Shown in pieces: positions 53,609-62,401 of a DNA stretch of 64,000 nt. The stretch comes from Candidatus Thermochlorobacteriaceae bacterium (GTDB taxonomy: Bacteria; Bacteroidota; Chlorobiia; Chlorobiales; Thermochlorobacteraceae). Position numbers and translations under genes: made by a program. Where the stretch lies: the NCBI GenBank assembly GCA_029263855.1, contig JAJUFC010000003.1, positions 62,001 to 126,000 of the forward strand, in the 5' to 3' direction. Each line of letters opens with the position of its first letter. Position 1 is the stretch's first letter. The notes beneath the pieces are model-generated. The model was not told where the DNA came from. It did not search any database and worked only from the letters and a program-made list of their open reading frames with translations.

Positions 53609-55102
53609 TCAAATCGTTTGCAGAAACGTCGCGAGTTTTTGCCCTTTCTTCAAGCCGAGTTTCTTGCGCAGATTGTCGCGATGCGTCTCGATGGTGCGCG
53701 AACTGACTTTCAAGAACGTCGCGATTTGTTTGGTCGCGAACTTCGCGTAAATCATTTCAGCGACTTGGAGTTCGGTTTTCGTCAGCGACGGCGCGCGCTC
53801 GAGCAAACGCTTCGAAAAATCAGGATTGAGCTTGGCGATTTCGTTGGAAAAGCCGTCGCGCTCTTTTTGGGTGAGTTCTTTTTTCTTCGAGAGTTCTTGG
53901 CGCAGTTTGGCAAGTTGGCGTTCGAGTTCGGCTTTTTCGGCTTGCAGCGTTCTGACATGTTTTTCCGCCTCGAACATCGCGAGTTGTTTCGCCGCGCTCT
54001 CTCGGCGATGGCTTTCCAAAATCACCATCGCGCGCTTGAAGTAATCGAGCGCTTGTTTGTAATCGCCGATGCGCTCGTAGCGCTCGGAAAGGCATTGCAA
54101 GGAGTCGGCTTCGGCGACGGAAATGTTGTGTTGGCGCGCGAGTTCCATTGCTTCTTCGAAAAGCGGCAGGGCTTTTTCAGGCTCGCCCAAAGTCAAGTAG
54201 GATTTGGCGAAAATCACGCGCGTTTTGAGGCGCATATCGGCGATGCCGAGTTCGTCGATTTCGGCAAGGCACGGCGCGACGCAGGTTTCAAACTCCGCCT
54301 TCCTTTCGAGCGAGGCATAAACGGCGGCGCGAATCACCTTTGAGCCGCGCTCGATGCGCTTATCGCCCGCGCTTTTGGCGACTTGATGCGCCGCCTCGAG
54401 TTCGCGTAAACTTTCTTCGTAATCGCCTTTGAGCCACAGCGCGTTGCCCAAATTGTAGCGCGTTATCGCAATGCCAATCGCGTTTTTGCTTTGCAGAACG
54501 ACATCGAGCGATTGTCGGTCGTAATCAATGGCGCGATCGAAATCTTGCAGGTATTCATAAACGGAGCCGATGCTTCGCAGGAGCGTAGCGCGCACGTGCG
54601 GGTCGTTTTTTTCGGGGTTGAGCGCAAGGGCGCGGAAGTAGCCGTCGAGCGCTTTTTCGTAGTTGCTCGTCTCGACATAAAGGTTCGCGATGTTGACGAA
54701 GGCTCTTTGCTGACGCTGTTCGCGCTCTTCGGGTTTGAGTTTGGCGCGTTGCCAATCGTTCAAAGCGGCGAGGTATTGCTCGAGCGCGTCGACGTGTTTG
54801 CCTTCGTTCCACAGAGCGAGTCCGAGATTGTTTTCGCAATCGCCTTTGATGACAAGGTCTGACGGCGCGAGTTCCATCGCACGCGCGCAATGCGATTTGA
54901 GTTCGTCGAAATCGGAGCGGTCAAACGCCAGCGTGGCACTGAGCAAATGCGCTTTGGCTTGCAGGCGCGAATCGCCGATGGACTCGGCAAGTTCAAGCGC
55001 TTTCTTGCCAAGAAGCATTGCTTGGCGCGGATTGCTCAAACGAAACGACGATGATTCGCGCAAGAGTCGGTCGATTTCTTTTCGGGTCGCGGGTTTTTTC
55101 AT
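53609..55102 (-). CDS. TPR-repeat regulator with C-terminal LuxR-type helix-turn-helix
   Basis: The ATG at 55102 gives 497 residues: TPR repeats through about residue 345 (for example FVNIANLYVETSNYEKALDG, ATLLRSIGSVYEYLQD), a coiled coil about 370-430 (EKHVRTLQAEKAELERQLAKL shown in part), and a LuxR-type domain at about 435-497 (LTKTELQVAEMIYAKFATKQIA, TIETHRDNLRKKLGL). No membrane segment. It is divergent from hutU with only 48 bases between the starts, so it may control hutU, or the neighbouring genes carrying the TCCGTA repeats. Confidence 0.85.
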   Translation of the reverse strand: MKKPATRKEIDRLLRESSSFRLSNPRQAMLLGKKALELAESIGDSRLQAKAHLLSATLAFDRSDFDELKSHCARAMELAPSDLVIKGDCENNLGLALWNEGKHVDALEQYLAALNDWQRAKLKPEEREQRQQRAFVNIANLYVETSNYEKALDGYFRALALNPEKNDPHVRATLLRSIGSVYEYLQDFDRAIDYDRQSLDVVLQSKNAIGIAITRYNLGNALWLKGDYEESLRELEAAHQVAKSAGDKRIERGSKVIRAAVYASLERKAEFETCVAPCLAEIDELGIADMRLKTRVIFAKSYLTLGEPEKALPLFEEAMELARQHNISVAEADSLQCLSERYERIGDYKQALDYFKRAMVILESHRRESAAKQLAMFEAEKHVRTLQAEKAELERQLAKLRQELSKKKELTQKERDGFSNEIAKLNPDFSKRLLERAPSLTKTELQVAEMIYAKFATKQIATFLKVSSRTIETHRDNLRKKLGLKKGQKLATFLQTI

Positions 55103-55150
55103 TTTGTTGGTGTAAGTTTTCAGCGTTCGCAATTTTAACGTTTCCAATCA

Positions 55151-56812
55151 ATGACTGAAAAACTACCACCGCAACGCGCCCCGCGCGGTTCGTCGCTCTC
55201 GTGCAAAGGCTGGCATCAAGAAGCGGCGTATCGAATGATTCAAAACAATTTGGATCGCGACGTCGCCGAGCGTCCCGAAGACCTCATCGTGTATGGCGGC
55301 ACGGGCAAAGCCGCTCGCAATCCCGAAGCCTATCGCGCCATCTTGCGCGCCCTTCAATCGCTTGAAAACGACGAGACCTTGCTCGTGCAATCGGGAAAGC
55401 CCGTCGGCATCGCGCGCTCGCGCGAAGATGCCCCGCGCGTGCTCATCGTCAATTCGATGCTCGTGCCGAAGTGGGCGACGTGGGACGAATTTCGCCGCCT
55501 CGAAGCGATGGGACTAACGATGTATGGACAAATGACAGCTGGCAGTTGGATTTACATCGGCACACAAGGCATTTTGCAAGGCACTTACGAAACCTTTGCC
55601 GCATGCGCTCAAAAACATTTTGGCGGCGACCTTTCAGGACGGCTCATCGTTACGAGCGGACTGGGCGGAATGGGCGGCGCGCAACCCCTCGCCGGCACGA
55701 TGAACAACGCCACCGTGCTTGCCATCGAAGTCGACCGCGCAAGAATTGAAAAACGCTTGCACACGCGCTACGTCGATGAAATGGAAACCGATTTGGACAA
55801 AGCGTTGAAAAAAGTCGAAGACTACAAGCGAAACCGCGTCGCACGAAGCGTCGCCTTGCTCGGAAACGCGGCGGAAATTTTGCCCGAACTCGTCAAGCGA
55901 AACTTCATACCCGACATTCTCACCGACCAAACGTCCGCGCACGACGAACTCGTGGGCTACGTGCCCGTTCAAGAATCGAGCGACGAAGATTTGAACGAAC
56001 TCCGGGAGAAACAACCCGAAGTCTACATTCGTCGCTCAATGGAATCCATCGCCACGCACGTGCACGCGATGCTTGAACTTCAAAAAATGGGAGCCATCGC
56101 GTTTGATTACGGCAACAACATTCGCGGTCAAGCGCTCAAAATGGGCGTGGAAGATGCGTTCAACATCAAAGGCTTCGTGCCTGAATACATTCGCCCGCTT
56201 TTCTGCGAGGGCAAAGGTCCGTTTCGTTGGGTCGCGTTGAGCGGCGAGCCGCAAGACATCTACGAAACCGACCGCGCGATTTTGAATCTCTTTCCGAAAA
56301 ATGAAGCCTTGAAGCGTTGGATTCAGAAAGCGCAAGAGCGCGTGGCGTTTCAAGGATTGCCAGCGCGCATTTGTTGGCTTGGCTACGGCGAGCGAGAAGA
56401 AGCGGGATTGCTGTTCAACGACCTTGTGCGAAAAGGCAAAGTCAAAGCCCCTATCGTGATTGGACGCGACCACTTGGATTGCGGGAGCGTCGCTTCGCCG
56501 AATCGCGAAACCGAAGCGATGAAAGACGGCTCCGACGCAATCGCCGATTGGCCCATTTTAAACGCACTCATCAATTCCGTCAATGGCGCAAGTTGGACGA
56601 GCGTGCATCACGGCGGCGGCGTAGGCATTGGCTACTCGATTCACGCGGGAATGGTCATCGTCGCCGATGGCACGGCGGCGATGGATAAACGCCTTTCGCG
56701 CGTTCTGACGAGCGACCCGCTGATGGGCGTTCTGCGCCACGCCGACGCAGGCTACGACGAAGCCATCGCCTTCGCCGAAAAGCATCGCCTCCGAACGTCG
56801 CAGACGCTCTAA
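55151..56812 (+). CDS. hutU: Urocanate hydratase
   Basis: The second enzyme of histidine breakdown converts urocanate to imidazolonepropionate using tightly bound NAD+. The 553-residue product matches the family along its length ([33 protein letters not shown] in parts, [15 protein letters not shown], and the active-site Cys444 in [16 protein letters not shown]). Partner hutH is at 41-42.5 kb; hutI and a formiminoglutamate-processing gene are not in the window. It starts 48 bases from the divergent TPR-LuxR gene. Confidence 0.96.
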   Translation: MTEKLPPQRAPRGSSLSCKGWHQEAAYRMIQNNLDRDVAERPEDLIVYGGTGKAARNPEAYRAILRALQSLENDETLLVQSGKPVGIARSREDAPRVLIVNSMLVPKWATWDEFRRLEAMGLTMYGQMTAGSWIYIGTQGILQGTYETFAACAQKHFGGDLSGRLIVTSGLGGMGGAQPLAGTMNNATVLAIEVDRARIEKRLHTRYVDEMETDLDKALKKVEDYKRNRVARSVALLGNAAEILPELVKRNFIPDILTDQTSAHDELVGYVPVQESSDEDLNELREKQPEVYIRRSMESIATHVHAMLELQKMGAIAFDYGNNIRGQALKMGVEDAFNIKGFVPEYIRPLFCEGKGPFRWVALSGEPQDIYETDRAILNLFPKNEALKRWIQKAQERVAFQGLPARICWLGYGEREEAGLLFNDLVRKGKVKAPIVIGRDHLDCGSVASPNRETEAMKDGSDAIADWPILNALINSVNGASWTSVHHGGGVGIGYSIHAGMVIVADGTAAMDKRLSRVLTSDPLMGVLRHADAGYDEAIAFAEKHRLRTSQTL

Positions 56813-56818
56813 ATTATT

Positions 56819-57312
56819 AACCCCTGTTTTGACTGCGTCAAAACGTCCCCTTTTTTCAAAGGGAACTGTTTTCGCCGCCACCGCGCCTCTCTTTCTGTCC
56901 CCTTTCATAAAGGGAACGTGCCTCGAAGAGACACTGGGGGGTTCGCGCAGAGGGTTCGCACGCGAGTTTCACCTTGCCTTAATCTCGAAAACCCCTGTTT
57001 TGACTGCGTCAAAACGTCCCTTTTCTTAAAGGGGACGTGTCTCGCAGAGACACAGGGGTTCAACTCCCTTTCCCAAAGGGGACTTGCCTCGACAGAGACA
57101 CAGGGGGGTTCGCACGCGAGTTTCGCCTTGCCTTAATCTCGAAAACCCCTGTTTTGACTGCGTCAAAACGTCCCCTTTTTTCAAAGGGGACAGTTTTCGC
57201 CGCCACCGCGCCTCTCTCTCTGTCCCCTTTCTTAAAGGGGACGTGTCTCGCAGAGACACAGGGGTTCAACTCCCTTTCCCAAAGGGGACTTGCCTCGACA
57301 GAGACACAGGGG
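56819..57312. repeat. Array of palindromic MITE-like elements between hutU and fdhD
   Basis: The gene-free stretch 56813-57432 is filled by three elements with ends AACCCCTGT/ACAGGGGTT: 56819-56943 (125 bp, degenerate right end), 56990-57060 (71 bp) and 57144-57266 (123 bp). Each begins with the palindrome TTTTGACTGCGTCAAAA, and elements 2 and 3 end with TGTCTCGCAGAGACA; between these lie one (element 2) or two (elements 1 and 3) CCCCTTT..AAAGGGG hairpins. Spacers repeat too (CGCACGCGAG at 56958 and 57111; CAACTCCCTTTCCCAAAGGG at 57061 and 57267). There is no transposase. ORFs called across it are repeat translations. Confidence 0.85.
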
Positions 57313-57432
57313 TTCGCATAGGGTTCTATCGTTCTGAAACGATTAACATTCATTGGCGGGTTACTATGCCGTTAGCCCTTCCATTTGGTTGTTTCCAATC
57401 AACCGCATCAACATACAGACAACGGAGAAGCA

Positions 57433-58779
57433 ATGAGTCGTAGCATTCAATCGTTTGAGATTCATAAGGTTCGCGGCGAATGGGTAACCAAGTCGCAAGA
57501 CGTTCTTGCGGTCGAGGAACCGCTTGAAATTCAAGTCGCTACTTTCGAAAACGGATTTTCCACTGTCAAAAGCCTTTCGGTTACGATGCGCACGCCCACG
57601 CTCGATACGGAACTCGCCATTGGATTTCTCTTCACCGAAGGCATCATCAAATCGCTCTCCGACATTCACGACATTTGCTATCACTTTCCGCCCGCGCAAA
57701 AAAATCAGCATCAAAACATCATTCGCGTGGTTTTGAAGCCGACGATTCAACTTGACTTCAAAAAATTGGAGCGGCATTTTTATGCATCGTCAAGTTGCGG
57801 CGTATGCGGCAAAGCCTCCATCAACGCGGTACGCCTTGCCGAATCGTGTCCGACGCATTGGAAAGAACGCTTTGAAATTTCCCCTGAATTGATTTACAGC
57901 CTTCCTCAAACCCTGCGCGAATCGCAAGAAATTTTTGACCAAACGGGCGGATTGCACGCCGCCGCGCTCTTTGATTTGGACGGACGATTGATGCGCGTTT
58001 GCGAAGACGTCGGGCGACACAACGCGCTCGATAAACTCATCGGCGCGGAACTCTTGTCGGGACCGAGATTTGAACGCTCGATCCTTTTGGTGAGCGGCAG
58101 AGCGAGTTTCGAGCTCGTTCAAAAAGCCGTGATGGCGGGCATTCCGATGCTCTGCGCGGTCGGCGCGCCGTCGAGCCTTGCCGTCGAGCTCGCCGATGAA
58201 TTCGATTTGACCTTGATTGGATTTTTGCGACCCAATCGCTTCAACATTTACGCGAGCGATTGGCGTGTCAAGAAGCCCGCGCTGAACGAGCGCGTCTCGT
58301 TCCGAACCTTCGAACCGAAAGACGCGCAAAGCGTCTATGAAACCGCCCTGCGCTCGTTCCAAGAAACTTACAAGAACGTGTTTGGCGAAGCGATGATTGA
58401 GCAAATGGTCAAGAAAGAATACGAACCTGAATCGCTCATCGCGCTACTGCCGAAAATTCAATCGGGCGAGATGTGCTTTTATGTGGCGTTGGACGGCGAG
58501 CGCGTGATTGGATTTTGCAACTTCGGTTTCTGCGACAAAGGCTTGGAACTGCGCCGCATTTACCTTCGCCCCGAATACATCGGCAAAGGCGTGGGCAAAC
58601 GCCTCCTTGAACTCGGCGAAAAATTCGCGCTCGATACAGGGTCGGAAAAGTATTTCTGCTTCGTCCACAAACAAAACGAAATCGGCAAACGCTTCTACCT
58701 CAAAAACGGATTTTTCCACGACGGAAACGAAGACGCGGGCGACCAACTCTTTATGATGAAAGCCTTGAAATCCAAATAA
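57433..58779 (+). CDS. fdhD: FdhD sulfurtransferase fused to a GNAT acetyltransferase
   Basis: Residues 1-278 of this 448-residue protein are FdhD, which delivers sulfur to the molybdenum cofactor of formate dehydrogenases: TELAIGFLFTEGII, the CXXC loop SSCGVCGKASI (Cys122, Cys125), VGRHNALDKL, SGRASFELVQKA, GAPSSLAVELA. Residues 287-446 are a GNAT domain (FRTFEPKDAQSV, IGFCNFGF, acetyl-CoA loop RPEYIGKGVGKRLLE, FYLKNGFF). The junction is one open frame without a stop. A GGAGAAG precedes the ATG at 57433. It heads a plus-strand set with the DUF7009-like gene and the FdhF/YdeP-type enzyme. Confidence 0.9.
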   Translation: MSRSIQSFEIHKVRGEWVTKSQDVLAVEEPLEIQVATFENGFSTVKSLSVTMRTPTLDTELAIGFLFTEGIIKSLSDIHDICYHFPPAQKNQHQNIIRVVLKPTIQLDFKKLERHFYASSSCGVCGKASINAVRLAESCPTHWKERFEISPELIYSLPQTLRESQEIFDQTGGLHAAALFDLDGRLMRVCEDVGRHNALDKLIGAELLSGPRFERSILLVSGRASFELVQKAVMAGIPMLCAVGAPSSLAVELADEFDLTLIGFLRPNRFNIYASDWRVKKPALNERVSFRTFEPKDAQSVYETALRSFQETYKNVFGEAMIEQMVKKEYEPESLIALLPKIQSGEMCFYVALDGERVIGFCNFGFCDKGLELRRIYLRPEYIGKGVGKRLLELGEKFALDTGSEKYFCFVHKQNEIGKRFYLKNGFFHDGNEDAGDQLFMMKALKSK

Positions 58780-58796
58780 CTTCAACTTTTCTAACA

Positions 58797-59180
58797 ATGA
58801 AAGTCAGAATCAAAGGAAACACCTTGCGCTTGCGCCTCTCAAAATCGGAAGTCGCCAAAATCGGCAACGAGGGTTATGTCGAAGACGCGATTCGCTTCGC
58901 GGGCGACGCGCAGTTGAAATACGCGATGAAAGTTTCCGACATCGACGCGCTTTCGGCGACGATGGCGCATTGCGCGATTACCGTCCACTTGCCCAAAGCC
59001 CTTGCGAAAACTTGGGTCGAAACCGAGCAAGTCGGCTTTGAAGCTCACCAACCGCTCGATAATGGCGAATCGCTCTACATTTTGGTCGAGAAAGATTTTC
59101 AATGCCTGACGGCGCGACCCAACGAGGACGAATCCGACAACTACGCGCACCCGTCCGTTGAAGTCGGACACAAATGCTGA
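58797..59180 (+). CDS. DUF7009-like small protein
   Basis: The 127-residue product begins MKVRIKGNTLRLRLSKSEV and ends with an acidic then His/Cys tail (EVGHKC). The N-terminal RIKGN.LR.RL pattern recalls DUF7009 proteins of Bacteroidota, which I remember as neighbours of formate-dehydrogenase-type genes; this is from memory. It lies 17 bases after the fdhD fusion and 55 before the molybdoenzyme gene, so it is probably an accessory factor of that enzyme. Confidence 0.6.
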   Translation: MKVRIKGNTLRLRLSKSEVAKIGNEGYVEDAIRFAGDAQLKYAMKVSDIDALSATMAHCAITVHLPKALAKTWVETEQVGFEAHQPLDNGESLYILVEKDFQCLTARPNEDESDNYAHPSVEVGHKC

Positions 59181-59235
59181 TCGCGCATCGATTCTATAAA
59201 CAACACTCTATCAACCATCAACTGTCAGTAAAACT

Positions 59236-61632
59236 ATGAGCGCCCGTTTTGAAAATGAAGGAATGGAACAGGATAAATCCGTCAAGCAAAATCCCACGCC
59301 TATCGCCATCACGCCGATTTTGCCCGATGATGAAGCCCTGAAAGTCGGCAAAGCCAAAGAAGTCGCCGCCGGCATTCCCGCCGTCGTGAGCGCGACGAAG
59401 CACGCGATTAAAGAAATGGGCGTGGCGCGCGGAATGAAAATGCTCTTGGAAGTCAATCAAATGGGCGGGTTCGATTGCCCTGGTTGCGCATGGCCCGACC
59501 CCGACGACCACCGCGCCGTCGCCGAGTTCTGCGAAAATGGCGCGAAAGCCGTCGCCGAAGAAGCCACCACCAAGCGCGTTACCGTCGACTTTTTCCGCGA
59601 ACATTCCGTCTATGAACTTTCAAAACGCACGGATTATTGGCTCGGCAAACAAGGGCGTTTGGTCGGTCCGATGGTCTTGCGACAAGGCGCGACGCACTAC
59701 GAACCGATTTCGTGGCGCGAAGCCTTTGAACTTATCGGCAAGCATCTCAACGCGCTCAATTCGCCTGACGAAGCCATTTTCTACACGTCGGGCAGAACGA
59801 GCAACGAAGCGGCGTTTCTCTATCAACTCTTCGTCCGACAATACGGCACGAACAACCTGCCCGATTGCTCCAATATGTGCCACGAATCGAGCGGCGTTGG
59901 ATTGAGAGAAACCATCGGCATTGGCAAAGGCACGGTCAAGCTTTCCGACTTCGATTTAGCCGACGTGATTTTGGTGATTGGACAAAATCCCGGCACGAAT
60001 CACCCGCGAATGCTCTCCGCGCTTCAATCCGCCGTGCGCAAGGGCGCGAAGGTCGTCCACATCAACCCGCTTCCCGAAACGGGCTTAAAGCGATTCAAGC
60101 ACCCGCAAAATCCGCTTGACCTTGTCGGCAAAGGCACGACGCTCGCGCATCTTTTCTTGCAAGTTCGAATCAACGGCGACATCGCCCTGCTCAAAGGCGT
60201 GATGAAAGAACTCTTGGCGATGGAAGAATCTTCGGGAAATGTGTTTGATAAAAAATTCATCGCCGAAAAAACGACAGGCTACGACGCGCTCATCGCCGAC
60301 TTGCGCGCAACCGATTGGGACATCATCACGGAGCAAAGCGGCATTTCGCGCGCGCAAATCAAAGAACTCGCCACCCTCATTCGCAATGCCAAAACGATGA
60401 TTTCCTGCTGGGCGATGGGATTGACCCAACACAAAAACGGCGTAGCGAATATCCAAACCGTTACGAATTTGCACTTGCTTCTGGGGCAAATTGGCAAGCC
60501 GGGCGCAGGGCTTTGCCCCGTGCGCGGACACAGCAACGTGCAAGGCGACAGAACGATGGGCATTTATGAAAAGCCTGCGCCTGCTTTTCTTCAATCGCTT
60601 CAAAAAGTTTTTGACTTTGAGCCGCCACAAAAGCACGGCTATGATGTGGTCGAAGCCATCAAAGCGATGCATGAGGGCAAGGCAAAGGTCTTTATCGCAA
60701 TGGGCGGAAATTTCCTTTCGGCAACGCCCGACACGAACTACACCGCGCAAGCCCTTCGCAAAACCAACCTTACCGTTCATATTTCAACCAAACTCAATCG
60801 CGCGCATCTCATCACGGGCAAGGAAGCCTTGATTTTGCCGTGTCTGGGACGAACCGAGCGCGATATGCAAAAGAGCGGCTTGCAATTCGTAACCGTCGAG
60901 AACTCGATGGGCGTGGTGCATTCGTCGCAAGGCTCATTGCCGCCCGCTTCCGAACATTTGCTTAGCGAACCCGCGATTGTCGCAGGCATCGCGAAAGCCA
61001 CGCTTGGCGAAAAAAGCAAGGTGAATTGGGATTGGCTGATTGAAGATTACGACCGAATCCGCGATTTGATTGAACAAACCATTCCCGGCTTTGAGCGCTA
61101 CAACGAGCGCGCGCGAGAAAAAGCAGGCTTTTATTTGCCTAATGGCGCACGCGACGGCGTGTTCGAGACGAGCGACAAAAAAGCGCATTTCACCGTCCAC
61201 CCGATTCCCATTCACAACTTGGAAAAAGGTCAATACATTATGATGACCATTCGCTCGCACGACCAATACAACACCACGATTTACGGCTTGGACGACCGTT
61301 ATCGCGGCATCTACAATGGGCGACGCATTATCTTTATGAATCCCGACGATATGCGCGAAGCGAACTTGAAACAAGACGACATCGTCGACCTGTTCAGCCA
61401 CTTCAACGGCGAGCGGCGCGAGGCAAAGCATTTCATCGTCGTGCCGTTCAACATTCCCAAACGATGCGCGGCAACCTACTTTCCCGAAACCAACGTGCTC
61501 GTGCCGATTGATAGTTACGCCGACAAAAGCCAAACGCCGACGTCAAAATTCATCGTGATAACACTTCAACCTTCGAGCGGCACGCTCGCCGACGTGGAGC
61601 GCGAATCGGAATTGGTCGAAGCGACGCTCTAA
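59236..61632 (+). CDS. FdhF/YdeP-type molybdopterin oxidoreductase
   Basis: This 798-residue protein belongs to the DMSO-reductase superfamily, FdhF/YdeP branch. It has GGFDCPGCAWPDP (Cys81, Cys84) plus Cys99 in FCENGAKA near the N-terminus, and the segment LPDCSNMCHESSGVGL that aligns with the selenocysteine loop of E. coli FdhF, putting Cys215 as Mo ligand. A bis-MGD cofactor fits, since an FdhD gene precedes it. It lacks the full CXXCXXXC cluster pattern and no electron-transfer subunit or Tat signal is seen, so it is a cytoplasmic enzyme. True substrate is uncertain; formate is a guess. Confidence 0.85.
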   Translation: MSARFENEGMEQDKSVKQNPTPIAITPILPDDEALKVGKAKEVAAGIPAVVSATKHAIKEMGVARGMKMLLEVNQMGGFDCPGCAWPDPDDHRAVAEFCENGAKAVAEEATTKRVTVDFFREHSVYELSKRTDYWLGKQGRLVGPMVLRQGATHYEPISWREAFELIGKHLNALNSPDEAIFYTSGRTSNEAAFLYQLFVRQYGTNNLPDCSNMCHESSGVGLRETIGIGKGTVKLSDFDLADVILVIGQNPGTNHPRMLSALQSAVRKGAKVVHINPLPETGLKRFKHPQNPLDLVGKGTTLAHLFLQVRINGDIALLKGVMKELLAMEESSGNVFDKKFIAEKTTGYDALIADLRATDWDIITEQSGISRAQIKELATLIRNAKTMISCWAMGLTQHKNGVANIQTVTNLHLLLGQIGKPGAGLCPVRGHSNVQGDRTMGIYEKPAPAFLQSLQKVFDFEPPQKHGYDVVEAIKAMHEGKAKVFIAMGGNFLSATPDTNYTAQALRKTNLTVHISTKLNRAHLITGKEALILPCLGRTERDMQKSGLQFVTVENSMGVVHSSQGSLPPASEHLLSEPAIVAGIAKATLGEKSKVNWDWLIEDYDRIRDLIEQTIPGFERYNERAREKAGFYLPNGARDGVFETSDKKAHFTVHPIPIHNLEKGQYIMMTIRSHDQYNTTIYGLDDRYRGIYNGRRIIFMNPDDMREANLKQDDIVDLFSHFNGERREAKHFIVVPFNIPKRCAATYFPETNVLVPIDSYADKSQTPTSKFIVITLQPSSGTLADVERESELVEATL

Positions 61633-61633
61633 T

Positions 61634-61666
61634 TCATCGCTCGGTCATCGCTTGGTCATCGCTCGG
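61634..61666 (+). repeat. Three tandem 11-bp repeats after the molybdoenzyme gene
   Basis: TCATCGCTCGG, TCATCGCTTGG, TCATCGCTCGG follow immediately after the stop codon of the FdhF/YdeP gene. The unit is not part of a coding sequence. The rest of the spacer to 61766 shows nothing else apart from a ribosome-binding site. Confidence 0.9.
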
Positions 61667-61766
61667 CTTGATTTGCCGCACAAGGCGAAACGGCATTGAA
61701 ACGGAAAAGCGCGTTCATCGCGTTGTGCGGGTAAATTGTTGCTAATCGTCTCGCAGGAGTTTCCCT

Positions 61767-62345
61767 TTGAAAAAAATTCTCATCGCTTGTTTTGCGGCGT
61801 TGTGGCTGTTCTGCGTCGGCTACGGAATGAAGGTGATGATGATGCACGAAACCACGCCAAGCCCGACTACGCAACTTCAAGCGTCTTTTGAACCGTCTTT
61901 GCTCCCATATTCGAGCGATAAGCCATTGGAGTTGATTTTATTTGCGCATCCGCATTGCGTTTGCACGAAAGCGACGCTCGCTGAACTCAAATGGATTCTC
62001 TCCAAATGCGCGGATAGCCTTCATGCCACGATTTTTTTCGTCAAGCCCGACGGCGCAACAGAAGAATGGACGAAGTCAGAAAATTGGAAACTCGCGCAAA
62101 CGATTGATGGCGCGCGCATCGAGATTGACGAAGCGGCGCAACTCGCCAAGCAACTCGGCGCGCTTTCCTCTGGACAAACCTTCGTTTGCGACCGAAACGG
62201 ACAACTCTTATTTTCGGGCGGCATTACGGGCGCACGTGGCGTAGAGGGCGACAACAGAGGGCGGCAGGCGATTTTATCGTTGGCATCAAATTTGCATTCC
62301 GATACGTTGCTCACGACCGATGTTTTCGGGTGCTCGCTCTATTAG
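61767..62345 (+). CDS. RedB-like membrane-anchored thioredoxin-fold protein
   Basis: The start is TTG at 61767, backed by AGGAG seven bases upstream. The 192-residue product has an N-terminal membrane anchor (about 3-22), then a thioredoxin-like domain with the active-site-like FAHPHCVCTKATL (Cys64, Cys66: CxC, not CxxC) and the C-terminal LLFSGGITGARGVEGDNRGRQA, a pattern I associate with RedB proteins. It should face the periplasm. The histidine kinase gene follows at 62402, and RedB-kinase pairs occur elsewhere as far as I recall. Redox signalling is a reasonable inference, not shown. Confidence 0.7.
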   Translation: MKKILIACFAALWLFCVGYGMKVMMMHETTPSPTTQLQASFEPSLLPYSSDKPLELILFAHPHCVCTKATLAELKWILSKCADSLHATIFFVKPDGATEEWTKSENWKLAQTIDGARIEIDEAAQLAKQLGALSSGQTFVCDRNGQLLFSGGITGARGVEGDNRGRQAILSLASNLHSDTLLTTDVFGCSLY

Positions 62346-62367
62346 GCTCTATCAACGCTTTTAAACC

Positions 62368-62397
62368 AAACTGTTTCAAACTGTTTCAAACTGTTTC
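62368..62397 (+). repeat. Three perfect tandem 10-bp repeats before the histidine kinase gene
   Basis: AAACTGTTTC occurs three times in a row, ending four bases before the ATG at 62402. The 10-bp period equals one helical turn, so three binding sites would face the same side of the DNA. The unit overlaps the expected ribosome-binding region. Confidence 0.95.
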
Positions 62398-62401
62398 TTC
62401 T

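Noticed and set aside
56819-57312. CRISPR array
   Set aside because: Repeats are of unequal size, spaced irregularly, the spacers are themselves duplicated, and no cas gene is present.
56829-57443. Open reading frames on both strands across the palindromic array
   Set aside because: Their translations repeat (for example CLAETQG- and KTPVLTASKRP-like segments) because they read the DNA repeats; they share no start context and exist in several frames of both strands.
59236-61632. Selenocysteine codon in the molybdoenzyme
   Set aside because: The aligned position is encoded as a normal Cys codon and no in-frame TGA occurs.
62186-62401. Longer N-terminus for the histidine kinase
   Set aside because: The extra 72 codons lie inside the RedB-like gene in another frame; membrane helices and family similarity begin after the ATG at 62402.
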